From positions 1 through 64,000 of the forward strand of contig CAZKBS010000006.1 of the NCBI GenBank assembly GCA_964551435.1: DNA of 64,000 nucleotides. Reading direction: 5' to 3'. The DNA comes from UBA2020 sp964551435 (GTDB taxonomy: Bacteria > Pseudomonadota > Alphaproteobacteria > Micavibrionales > UBA2020). Below are positions 34,124 through 41,992 of this stretch, piece by piece. Numbering within the stretch: the first letter of the stretch is position 1; every line of letters begins with the position of its first letter. A program made the position numbers and the translations under genes. The notes beneath the pieces are model-generated. The model had not been told where the DNA came from. It searched no databases and was given only the letters and a program-made list of their open reading frames with translations.

Positions 34124-36556
34124 TTAATTGCTGTAGGGGTCGAGCAGGCGGTCGAGATATTCCCGTTCCTGCCGTGGGCGTTCCCAGTCGTTGGAACGGC
34201 TGCGCAGTTCCTGAATAATCTGCTGTACGCGGCGGCGTTCTTTTTCGTCGGGAATTTTGACGCGCTGGTCGGGATTGCCGCGGCCGTCCTTGCGGCCCAG
34301 CGGGTCATAGCCCTGGCCGAAATTGTTTCCGCTGCTGCCGCCTTGTCCGCCGCTCATCATCATCTGCTGTTTCATGCGGTCGGCCATTTGCTGTATAGCC
34401 TGGTTTTGTCCCTGTTTCAGCTGGTCCAGCGCTTCTTTTTGGTGGGGCAGGGAGCGTTCGGGCGCATCGCGGCCGAGCTGTTGCTGTGATTGTTTCATTT
34501 CCTGATCGGCATTGCCGAAATGTTCCGGCACTTCGGGCATGCTCTCGCCCATCTCGCGCATGACGCCGCCCAGTTCCTTGCGAATCTCGCCTTGCGTGCC
34601 TTCCTGTTCGCCGCTTTCCTGCTTGGGCTGCATTTTACCGGTTTCATCCATCAGCTTTTCCTGCTTCTGGATAAGGTCTTCCATTTTCTGCATCTGCTCC
34701 AGCGCTTTTTGATCCTTCTCGCTCATGGCGTTTTTAGGATCGGTGGCATCAAGCATTTTTTGCATCATTTCCGTCATGGCCTGCATCTGCTCGCGCGTAT
34801 CGCCGTGCTGCATCTGCTGCATCATTTTTTCCATGTCGGACATATCCATTTTTTCCATCAGCTTCTGCGCCAGTTCGGGCGAGATTTGCGGCTGGTTCTG
34901 CTGTCCGTCACCCTGTTCCATGCGCTGGCGCATTTCCTTGGCCAGTTCCTGCATGTACTGCTGGGTTTTCTTGTTGACCTCTTCGGTCAGCTCCTGCAGG
35001 CGTTCTTCGGATATGTTTTTGTCGTTCAGTGCCTGATTGAGCTTTTGCAGCGCCTGACGCAATTCCTCGCGCGCCAGCGCCAGCCCGCCGTCTTCGATGC
35101 GCAGCGCCATATACCACAGCATGTCGCGCACGGTCTCTGCCTTATGAGGTGTCGGCGCATAGCTCAAACGCTTGATGGCAACGACGAGGCCGAGGAAGAC
35201 CCGCAGGTCTTCCTTGATGAGCGCGGGGCGGTTGGCGATGTTGGTCAGGACATGCCGCGTGATGGTCATGGTCAGCGGATCATCATAGCGGATGAGGCGT
35301 TTGCGCTCGCGGTTCAAAATCGCCGCAACGGGATTTTTGAAGTCGCGTTCTGGCAGGGCCAGTTTCTCGATATTGCTTTCGGAAACGTTGCCGTGGTCGT
35401 CGGTGGCAATCAGCCGCAGCATCACGGGCTGCCCGGCCATCGGATGCTGGGCAAGGTTTTCGATGTGCTGTTCGCCGTCGCGGCTTTTCTGCCCGCTGAA
35501 GGGGATGTCGAATTCGATGGTTTCGTGCCAGCGTTGAGCGGGGATATCGGGCGAAGGTTCGATGACCGCGCGCAGGCTGCGGATGCTGTAATCATCGCGC
35601 GCGCTGTAGCTGATTTTAAGCGCGGCACGCTCCGCCGGTCCTGCGTCGAGGATTTTTACCTCCGGCCCCTGATCTGCAATCACGTCGATATCCCAGATGC
35701 CCAGCCCGCGTTGCCACCAACCGCGGCGGATGTCCAGCCGCCCGCTTTTGCGCAGGACGGCTTCGGCGGTGAAGTTGCCGGGGCCGACTTGCGTAAAGGT
35801 GGCGATTTGCGCCCCGCCGTAAAAAAGCCGTGGCGCGCGTTTGACGCCGCCGACGCGGATTTTCAATACGCTGCCTTCGGGTACGCTGGCATTGGCGGCG
35901 GTATTGCGGCCGGTTTGGGCGGTGGCCAGAAAGACGGGGGCGGCGCTGGTGTATTCGGGCGGCTCCAGCCAGACGTCCATCGACACAACGGTAACGGTGG
36001 TTTTAAAAATCGCAGGCGGCGTCAGCGCGGCGCTCAGGCGGTCGGCGATATGTCCGCGCGACATCACAAGCGCCAGCACAAGACACAGCATCGCGGCGAA
36101 GCGCAGATTATACTTATCCTGCCGCCCGACACGCGGGCGCGGGCGCCAGACGCGCAAACGCGTCCAGCTGGCGCGGCTTTGCGCCTGCTGTTTGTACCAT
36201 AGCTTGGCGGCGGCGGGGCTGGTGCCTTCCTCCGGCTTGTCGTGCAGCATTTGCAGCGGGCGGTGTTTAAGGCCGCTTTCATGTTCGATACGGCGTTCGA
36301 CCTGCCAGCGGCGGGGCATGATGAAACGGCGGCCCGTATAAAATGCGGCGGCAAATGCCAGCACGGCAAAAAGGACGAGCAGAGAAAAATGCGCGGTTTT
36401 GCCAAATTTGAAAAGAAGACCGCTCAGCGACAGCGCCATGAAAAACATGACAACCGTGCAAAGCCCCCAGAAGCGCGCCCAGAGACGCTCCAGCCAGAGC
36501 GATACAAAGCTCCAGCCCAGCGTCCACCAGTATAATGCGCGCCCGAGGAAATCCAT
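34124..36556 (-). CDS. TIGR02302/DUF4175 family membrane protein
   Basis: 810 aa. Two membrane helices near the N terminus (about 28-50 and 60-80) plus a third near 165-180. A periplasmic beta-rich region follows (about 200-420), then long Gln/Met/Glu-rich helices (about 495-720) with heavily repeated QMQKM-like heptads, and a Gly/Gln-rich tail with SGGQGGSSGNNFGQGYDPLGR. Family function is unknown; the gene sits beside lysA in many alphaproteobacteria. The start at 36556 overlaps the lysA TGA (ATGA); an alternative ATG lies 12 bp upstream. Confidence 0.85.
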   Translation of the reverse strand: MDFLGRALYWWTLGWSFVSLWLERLWARFWGLCTVVMFFMALSLSGLLFKFGKTAHFSLLVLFAVLAFAAAFYTGRRFIMPRRWQVERRIEHESGLKHRPLQMLHDKPEEGTSPAAAKLWYKQQAQSRASWTRLRVWRPRPRVGRQDKYNLRFAAMLCLVLALVMSRGHIADRLSAALTPPAIFKTTVTVVSMDVWLEPPEYTSAAPVFLATAQTGRNTAANASVPEGSVLKIRVGGVKRAPRLFYGGAQIATFTQVGPGNFTAEAVLRKSGRLDIRRGWWQRGLGIWDIDVIADQGPEVKILDAGPAERAALKISYSARDDYSIRSLRAVIEPSPDIPAQRWHETIEFDIPFSGQKSRDGEQHIENLAQHPMAGQPVMLRLIATDDHGNVSESNIEKLALPERDFKNPVAAILNRERKRLIRYDDPLTMTITRHVLTNIANRPALIKEDLRVFLGLVVAIKRLSYAPTPHKAETVRDMLWYMALRIEDGGLALAREELRQALQKLNQALNDKNISEERLQELTEEVNKKTQQYMQELAKEMRQRMEQGDGQQNQPQISPELAQKLMEKMDMSDMEKMMQQMQHGDTREQMQAMTEMMQKMLDATDPKNAMSEKDQKALEQMQKMEDLIQKQEKLMDETGKMQPKQESGEQEGTQGEIRKELGGVMREMGESMPEVPEHFGNADQEMKQSQQQLGRDAPERSLPHQKEALDQLKQGQNQAIQQMADRMKQQMMMSGGQGGSSGNNFGQGYDPLGRKDGRGNPDQRVKIPDEKERRRVQQIIQELRSRSNDWERPRQEREYLDRLLDPYSN

Positions 36557-37821
36557 CAGCCCAGCCACTCCGGTATCTGGTCGTGCTTGATAAGGTCTTC
36601 AACCGTTTGCGGACGTCGGATGAGGGCAGATTTCTTGCCGCTCACCAAAACTTCGGGCGCCAGCGGGCGGGTGTTGTAATTCGACGACATGACCGCGCCA
36701 TAGGCGCCGCTGGTCATCAGCGCGACAACATCGCCGGCCTTCAGCGTCGGCAGTTTTTCGCCGATGTGGAAGGTATCGCCGGTTTCACACACGGGGCCGA
36801 CGACGTCGTAGACGTCCTTGGCCGCGGCCTGACGCGCGGGCCAGATGGCGTGATAGGCGTCATAAAGCGCCGGGCGCATCAGATCGTTCATGGCGGCATC
36901 GAGGATCAGAAATTTCTTCGATGCGCCTTTTTTGATGCCGCGCACGCGGCTCAGCAATACGCCCGCATTGCCGACGATGGAGCGTCCGGGCTCCATCACC
37001 ACATGCACGTTGAGCGGCATGATGATATCGCGCACCATCAGGGCATAGAAGGTGAGGTCGGGCGGGGTTTCGTTCTTGTAGGTAATGCCGATGCCGCCGC
37101 CCAGATCAACGCGGCGGATATCGTTGCCCTGCTTGCGCAGTTTGACGACCAGTTCGGCCACGCGTTCATAGGCGCGCTTGAACGGCGCCAGCGATGTCAG
37201 CTGCGACCCGATATGTACCGCCACGCCGAGCGCGTCGATACCCTGCATTTTCAGCGCCTTTTTGTAAAGTGCGGGGGCGCGGGCGATGTCGATGCCGAAT
37301 TTGTTTTCTTTTTTGCCGGTGGTGATTTTGGCGTGGGTTTTTGCATCCACATCCGGATTGACGCGGATGGAGACAGGCACTTTCTTTTTCATCTTCGCGG
37401 CAAGTGCGGAGAGTTGGACAAGTTCTTCCTCTGACTCCACGTTGATCTGGAAGATTCCTTTGGTGATGGCTGCGCGGAGTTCTTCTTCGGATTTGCCAAC
37501 GCCGGAGAAAACGATTTTCGATGCGGGAATGCCCGCCGCCAGCGCACGCGCCATTTCACCGCCGGAGACGATATCCGCCCCCGCGCCAAGGCTGCCGAGC
37601 AACCGCAGCACGGCCAGATTGCTGTTCGCCTTGGTGGCGTAGCAGATGGTGAAATTTTCAGGAGCGGAGACTTTCAGGAAGGCGTCGCGATAGGCGTTGT
37701 AATTCTGCGTAATCTGCGCCGCGGAATAACAGTAAAGCGGCGTGCCGTATTTTTCAGCCAGCGTTTCAAGCGCCACGTCTTCCATGTGCAGTTTTTTGTT
37801 TTTGTATTGCGTGGTCAGCAT
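36556..37821 (-). CDS. lysA: diaminopimelate decarboxylase
   Basis: 421 aa PLP enzyme making lysine from meso-diaminopimelate. The PLP lysine is in YATKANSNLAVL (about residues 55-66), the substrate-binding part in SGGEM (about 82), with GGGIGITY (about 240) and ECGD-equivalent GPVCETGDTF (about 347). TAATG overlap with the upstream lipoprotein gene and ATGA overlap with the downstream DUF4175 gene indicate one operon of three. Length is normal. Confidence 0.95.
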   Translation of the reverse strand: MLTTQYKNKKLHMEDVALETLAEKYGTPLYCYSAAQITQNYNAYRDAFLKVSAPENFTICYATKANSNLAVLRLLGSLGAGADIVSGGEMARALAAGIPASKIVFSGVGKSEEELRAAITKGIFQINVESEEELVQLSALAAKMKKKVPVSIRVNPDVDAKTHAKITTGKKENKFGIDIARAPALYKKALKMQGIDALGVAVHIGSQLTSLAPFKRAYERVAELVVKLRKQGNDIRRVDLGGGIGITYKNETPPDLTFYALMVRDIIMPLNVHVVMEPGRSIVGNAGVLLSRVRGIKKGASKKFLILDAAMNDLMRPALYDAYHAIWPARQAAAKDVYDVVGPVCETGDTFHIGEKLPTLKAGDVVALMTSGAYGAVMSSNYNTRPLAPEVLVSGKKSALIRRPQTVEDLIKHDQIPEWLG

Positions 37822-38045
37822 TAGCGTATCAGTCTTTCCGGTTCGGGTTTGGGGGCGGGGTCAAAAGCGGGATCGGGATAGGTGCGCGGGAATTTATCGG
37901 CCTTGCGCGCCTCTTGCTGTGTTTGCAGGGTGCCATCCGCTTTTTCGGCGGGGGGCGGTTCGACGAATTTGGGCTTGATGCCGCAGCCCGCAGGCAAAAG
38001 CGCGAGGGCCAGCGCCGCGCCGATGGAAAAAACTGTTAATCTCAT
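37821..38045 (-). CDS. small outer-membrane lipoprotein (LptM-like)
   Basis: 74 aa. Signal peptide with lipobox LPAGC (Cys at about residue 21), then a Pro/Lys/Glu-rich, probably unfolded tail (FVEPPPAEKADG). Tiny lipoproteins of this type are regularly encoded next to lysA. E. coli LptM (YifL) is similar in build and helps LptD mature; whether this one does is not shown. The start chosen gives a proper signal peptide; an upstream extension of the frame is non-coding in appearance. Its stop overlaps the lysA start by 1 base. Confidence 0.75.
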   Translation of the reverse strand: MRLTVFSIGAALALALLPAGCGIKPKFVEPPPAEKADGTLQTQQEARKADKFPRTYPDPAFDPAPKPEPERLIR

Positions 38046-38118
38046 ATCACTCTCTATTATACTCCGCCGCGTCAGAGCCGCCCGATACGGCCCATGAATT
38101 CCAAGAGGGAGGAATCGA

Positions 38119-38787
38119 ATGCTCAAACCACGGCAGCGCGTTATTTTGATGGTCACGGCTATGCTGATAGCCATCGGATTATCTTACACTATTCTCGTTA
38201 ATATTCAGCCCCCATCGCCGGAAACTTCGGGAACGCCAAAAAATATGGAAACAGCGGCAGCGGCCCCCTCGATGACCCCGCCGCCGCGCCCCTCGCAGGC
38301 TGGAAAAACCCTGCCGGACGTCGTGTTCCACGACGCCGAAGGTAAGGGCGTACGTCTGGCCGATTTCAAGGGGGAGGTGTTGCTCGTCAACCTTTGGGCG
38401 ACGTGGTGTCCGCCCTGCGTGGCGGAGCTTCCGGCGCTCGATACACTGCAGGCCAAGCTGCGTGACAAGGGGCTGCATGTGGTCGCGATTTCCCTCGACC
38501 GTAAGCCGGTTTCCGACGTCGCCGAGTTTTTGGAAGAGCGCCGTGTGGAGCAGATGAAGCTCTATATCGATACCGACCGCCAGATCCCGCTGAAATGGCA
38601 ATATGCCGGTGTCCCCGCGAGTTTTCTGATTGGCCGTGACGGTGTGGTCATCGAACAGTTCGATGGCCCGCGCGAGTGGGATAAGGGCGATATTTTCAGC
38701 AAAATCGAAGCCGCACTGGCAGGCGCAGGCGCGGCGGCGCAGAAGGTTCCGCAGCCTGCGGAAGCTGCCGAAACGCGCGGGGAATAA
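38119..38787 (+). CDS. TlpA-type membrane-anchored thiol-disulfide oxidoreductase
   Basis: 222 aa. N-terminal membrane anchor (about 10-29), Pro-rich linker, then a thioredoxin fold with LWATWCPPCVAELP (WCPPC near residue 95) and the cis-proline in AGVPASFLI (about 160). Predicted to face the periplasm and reduce disulfides, for example in cytochrome c maturation or metal-site assembly. Divergent from the lipoprotein-lysA operon with 73 bp between starts. The C-terminal 30 residues are Ala-rich and probably disordered. Confidence 0.88.
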   Translation: MLKPRQRVILMVTAMLIAIGLSYTILVNIQPPSPETSGTPKNMETAAAAPSMTPPPRPSQAGKTLPDVVFHDAEGKGVRLADFKGEVLLVNLWATWCPPCVAELPALDTLQAKLRDKGLHVVAISLDRKPVSDVAEFLEERRVEQMKLYIDTDRQIPLKWQYAGVPASFLIGRDGVVIEQFDGPREWDKGDIFSKIEAALAGAGAAAQKVPQPAEAAETRGE

Positions 38788-38811
38788 GCCATTCAGGCTT
38801 GTTTATTTGAT

Positions 38812-39174
38812 TTATTTGCGTTGCTGCGTTGCGGGCAGTTTGTAGCTCGGCGCGACTTCAAGTTTCAGCGCGCCGTCAATTTTGCCGGTTTGCGAATTGA
38901 TGAAATAAACAAAATTCCCGCTTGCCGCGCTGACATGCAGCGCGATGCCGCCGTTGTAGGACGTCATGTGGTTGACCCGGCTGCGGGCGGGCAGCTGGAC
39001 AGACAGCGTGCCTTCGGGCGCATCGACACTGGGTGCGGAAACAACGGCGCCGCCGCCACTGCTGCCGGATTTTTTGACGATGCCATGCACAAGGATGGCC
39101 AGTCCGGCCAGGATAAGCACCGACATCACCATAATGGCGTTTTGCAGGAATTTATGGTTGTTCAGCAGGCTCAT
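38812..39174 (-). CDS. small single-pass membrane protein, unknown
   Basis: 120 aa. Short cytoplasmic N terminus, one helix (about 13-33, AIMVMSVLILAGLAILVHGIV), a Gly/Ser linker and a small beta-rich periplasmic domain (about 55-110). A gene of similar shape often lies divergent from rluD in alphaproteobacteria, as here, but I cannot name a function. Strand-rich pattern (TLSVQLPARSRVNHM, GIALHVSA, NFVYFINSQTG) looks real. Convergent with tlpA. Confidence 0.65.
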   Translation of the reverse strand: MSLLNNHKFLQNAIMVMSVLILAGLAILVHGIVKKSGSSGGGAVVSAPSVDAPEGTLSVQLPARSRVNHMTSYNGGIALHVSAASGNFVYFINSQTGKIDGALKLEVAPSYKLPATQQRK

Positions 39175-39238
39175 GATACGGTTGACCTCTTCTGGGCGCG
39201 CTCTGGCGCTTGTTTGGCAAAGTGTTTATATTGATAGC

Positions 39239-40228
39239 ATGGAAACCATAACGGTCAAAGTATCCGATGCGGAGGCGGGGCAGCGCCTCGACAAGGTTCT
39301 GGCATCGCAGGCGGGCGGCTTGTCGCGTGCGCGGCTTCAGGCGTTGATAGAATCAGGTCAGGTGCGCTGCGATGGCGCTGTGGTCGACGGCAGTTCCCGT
39401 AAAGTCAAGGCGGGTGAGGTTTATGATATCGACGTGCCCCCGCCCGAGGAGGCTGCCCCCGCGGCGCAGGATATCCCGCTGGATATCGCCTATGAAGACA
39501 GCGATCTGATTGTTATCAACAAGCCGCCCGATCTGGTGGTGCATCCGGCTGCCGGAAACCACGACGGCACCCTTGTGAATGCGCTGCTCGCGCATTGCGG
39601 CGATGCCTTGTCGGGTATCGGCGGGGTCAAACGTCCCGGCATCGTGCATCGTCTGGACAAGGAAACATCGGGATTGATGGTTGTCGCGAAGAACGATGCG
39701 GCGCATCAGGGGCTGTCCGCGCAACTGTCGACCCGTGCCCTGACGCGTGTGTATCACGCGGTTGTCTGGGGCGTGCCATCGCCTGTGCAGGGCAGGGTCG
39801 AAACCCAGATCGGCCGCCATAAAACCAACCGCAAGAAAATGGCGGTGCTGGACGGCGGCGGCAAGGAAGCGATTACCGATTACCGAGTTTTGGAAACTTA
39901 CGGGGTTTGGGCCTCGTTGATCGAATGCCGCCTGAAAACGGGCCGTACGCACCAGATCCGCGTGCATATGTCGCATATCGGGCATCCGCTGGTCGGCGAC
40001 CCGCTTTACGGCAAAACGGCGCCGGCGAAATATGCGAAACAGATGAAAATACCGGCGCAGGCCGCAGCGGCCCTGCAGGAATTCGCGCGTCAGGCCCTTC
40101 ATGCCGCGCAGCTTGAATTTATCCACCCAATCGGCGAAAATAAAATCTCGCTGCGGGCGGACGAGCCGCCGGATATGCAGAAGCTTTTGGCCGTCTTGCG
40201 CAGGGCGCAGGCCGGACAAGGGCGTTGA
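39239..40228 (+). CDS. rluD: 23S rRNA pseudouridine synthase, RluD family
   Basis: 329 aa. N-terminal S4 RNA-binding domain (about 14-65, GQRLDKVLASQ and SRARLQALIESG) and RluA-type catalytic domain with the nucleophile aspartate in PGIVHRLDKETSGLMVVAKND (about residue 140). Later motifs are RTHQIRVHMSHIGHPLVGDPLYG (about 240-262). RluD enzymes modify helix 69 of 23S rRNA (positions 1911, 1915, 1917 in E. coli numbering). The ATG was selected at the usual METITV start; the frame extends further upstream into the small membrane-protein gene. TerD follows after 30 bp. Confidence 0.92.
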   Translation: METITVKVSDAEAGQRLDKVLASQAGGLSRARLQALIESGQVRCDGAVVDGSSRKVKAGEVYDIDVPPPEEAAPAAQDIPLDIAYEDSDLIVINKPPDLVVHPAAGNHDGTLVNALLAHCGDALSGIGGVKRPGIVHRLDKETSGLMVVAKNDAAHQGLSAQLSTRALTRVYHAVVWGVPSPVQGRVETQIGRHKTNRKKMAVLDGGGKEAITDYRVLETYGVWASLIECRLKTGRTHQIRVHMSHIGHPLVGDPLYGKTAPAKYAKQMKIPAQAAAALQEFARQALHAAQLEFIHPIGENKISLRADEPPDMQKLLAVLRRAQAGQGR

Positions 40229-40258
40229 CCTTAACATACCGAGACAGGAAACCAGCAG

Positions 40259-40954
40259 ATGTCTAACGGCGCAGACCAATTCCCGCCCGATCCTTTCGCA
40301 CCGCAGGCCCCTGCGCCCGAAGCCGCGCCGGAAGCGCCCAAGCCGGATTTGCGTCAGTCCTTCGGCCAGATTTCGATGATGACCAAAGGGCAGGAGGTCA
40401 ATCTTGAATCCCTCGACCCAACGCTGAAACATGTCATTGTCGGCGTCGGCTGGAGCGCCCCGGCTGAAGAGCAGGGATTCCCTGTCGATATTGACGCATC
40501 CTGCTTTTTGCTGAACCGCGACGGCCGCGTACGCCGCGATACGGATTTCATTTTCTACAACAACCTTGATACCGATGGCGGCGTCGTCAAGCACACGGGC
40601 GATAACACCAAAGGCGATGCTGACGGCGATGACGAAGCGATCGAGCTTGATCTCGACAACATGGGATTTGACGTTGAAAAAGTCGCTTTTGCCGTCACGA
40701 TCCACAACGCCGAAGAACGCCAGCAGACCTTTGGGTTGGTCAAGGATGCCTATATCCGCATCATCAACAAGGCCACGGGGCAGGAACTGGCACATTTCGA
40801 TCTGACCGAAGACGCCTCGTCCGACAATGCAATTATTTTCGGCGAGCTGGAGCGTGAAGGCGCCAGCTGGAAATTCCGTGCGCTGGGTACGGGGACAAGC
40901 GGGGGGCTTTATAAAATCGCCCGTGAATACGGTGTGAACGTCGCGCCGAACTGA
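40259..40954 (+). CDS. TerD family stress protein
   Basis: 231 aa. The TerD domain (about 55-225) has its acidic calcium-binding stretches: DIDASCFLLN, DTDFIFYNN, DDEAIELDLDNM, AEERQQTFG, and the family ending GLYKIAREYGVNV. The N-terminal 35 residues are Pro/Ala-rich and disordered. TerD proteins are linked to tellurite, phage and colicin resistance operons. Here it stands alone after rluD without other ter genes, so a general stress or calcium-binding role is more likely. AGGA precedes the ATG. Confidence 0.9.
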   Translation: MSNGADQFPPDPFAPQAPAPEAAPEAPKPDLRQSFGQISMMTKGQEVNLESLDPTLKHVIVGVGWSAPAEEQGFPVDIDASCFLLNRDGRVRRDTDFIFYNNLDTDGGVVKHTGDNTKGDADGDDEAIELDLDNMGFDVEKVAFAVTIHNAEERQQTFGLVKDAYIRIINKATGQELAHFDLTEDASSDNAIIFGELEREGASWKFRALGTGTSGGLYKIAREYGVNVAPN

Positions 40955-41065
40955 TTTTCTGCTGATGTCTGTGCCATTTGCGGCTATTCTTTTGCCGCTG
41001 TTTTGCTGCAACAGAACTAAAGTTGCGCATGCTGGATTTTTTGCATAATTTTAAATCAAAATTCC

Positions 41066-41092
41066 GCACTTCCCTTGACGAATCAAGGGTGC
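41066..41092. promoter_or_regulatory. hairpin upstream of the peroxiredoxin gene
   Basis: CCCTTGA (41072-41078) and TCAAGGG (41083-41089) form a perfect stem with tetraloop CGAA; GCA/TGC extend the stem across a small bulge. It lies about 115 bp before the peroxiredoxin ATG and has no T-run, so it could be an RNA element in the leader or an operator. Confidence 0.4.
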
Positions 41093-41202
41093 GGGGGCAT
41101 TTTGGCCTCATCCTGCACAGCCGCCGCGCCGAAAATACCTGCCGCGCGCCCGTTTGTGCACAGCCGCAACAATAACATCCTCATCAGAAAGGGTTCTTAC
41201 AC

Positions 41203-41748
41203 ATGCTTACGATTGGCCAGAAATTCCCGTCTTTCAACCTGACCGGCGTTGTTTCTTCCGACCCCAAAACCGCGTTCGAGACGATCAACAACGACACCTA
41301 CAAAGGCAAATGGCTGGTTCTGTTCGCATGGCCCAAGGATTTCACCTTTGTCTGCCCGACCGAAATCGCCGCTTTTGGCAAAATGAACCGCGATTTCGCA
41401 GATCGTGACACGCAGGTTCTCGGTCTCAGCACCGACAGCGACTATGTGCATCTCGCCTGGCGCCAGAACCACAAAGATCTGAACGATCTGCCCTTCCCGA
41501 TGCTCTCCGACATCAAGCGCGAACTGTCGATGGCGCTTGGCATCCTTAACGAAGAAGCGGGCGTTTGCAACCGCGCGACCTTCATCGTCGATCCGAACGG
41601 CGTGATCCGTTTCGTATCCGTGAACGACCTCAAAGTCGGTCGCAACGTTGACGAAGTCATGCGTACCCTCGATGCGCTGCAGACGGACGAGCTGTGCCAG
41701 TGCAACTGGACCAAAGGCGAAGACACGCTGAGCAAAAAAGCCGCTTAA
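41203..41748 (+). CDS. AhpC-type peroxiredoxin
   Basis: 181 aa; reduces hydrogen peroxide and organic hydroperoxides. The peroxidatic cysteine is Cys51 in FTFVCPTE. The C terminus carries two further cysteines, ELCQCNW (Cys165 and Cys167), as in the mycobacterial AhpC that is recycled by AhpD rather than AhpF. No ahpD or ahpF is in the window, so the reductant is encoded elsewhere. Single-gene unit with AGAAAGG before the ATG and a strong terminator behind. Confidence 0.93.
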   Translation: MLTIGQKFPSFNLTGVVSSDPKTAFETINNDTYKGKWLVLFAWPKDFTFVCPTEIAAFGKMNRDFADRDTQVLGLSTDSDYVHLAWRQNHKDLNDLPFPMLSDIKRELSMALGILNEEAGVCNRATFIVDPNGVIRFVSVNDLKVGRNVDEVMRTLDALQTDELCQCNWTKGEDTLSKKAA

Positions 41749-41770
41749 CTGCGCCTTTTACAGAACTTTA

Positions 41771-41806
41771 AAAACGCCTGCGGGGCTTTCTCCGCAGGCG
41801 TTTTTG
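41771..41806 (+). terminator. intrinsic terminator after peroxiredoxin
   Basis: AAAACGCCTGCGG (41771-41783) pairs with CCGCAGGCGTTTT (41792-41804), followed by T. Confidence 0.88.
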
Positions 41807-41888
41807 TTTGGAAAACGCGGCGGGTATTTTGTTGCGGGCGGGGATAAGAAAAAGCCTTTTTCTAACACGCTTTTGTTGCACCGCTTTT

Positions 41889-41918
41889 TTGCCGCCTGTG
41901 GCAATTTTAGGCTATGAT
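41889..41918 (+). promoter_or_regulatory. possible promoter for NAD-GDH
   Basis: TTGCCG (41889-41894), 18-bp spacer, TATGAT (41913-41918), about 75 bp before the GDH start. The -35 match is moderate. Confidence 0.4.
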
Positions 41919-41992
41919 GCGCCCATGCGCTTCAGGCGTTATCCGCCCACCGCACAACATCATTTCCTGTTTGAAAAAAAAGAAAGTCGATC

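Noticed and set aside
34490..36202. 570-codon plus-strand frame opposite the DUF4175 gene
   Set aside because: Repetitive FHFLHLLHHFF-like product is the mirror image of the Gln/Met-rich helices of the real gene.
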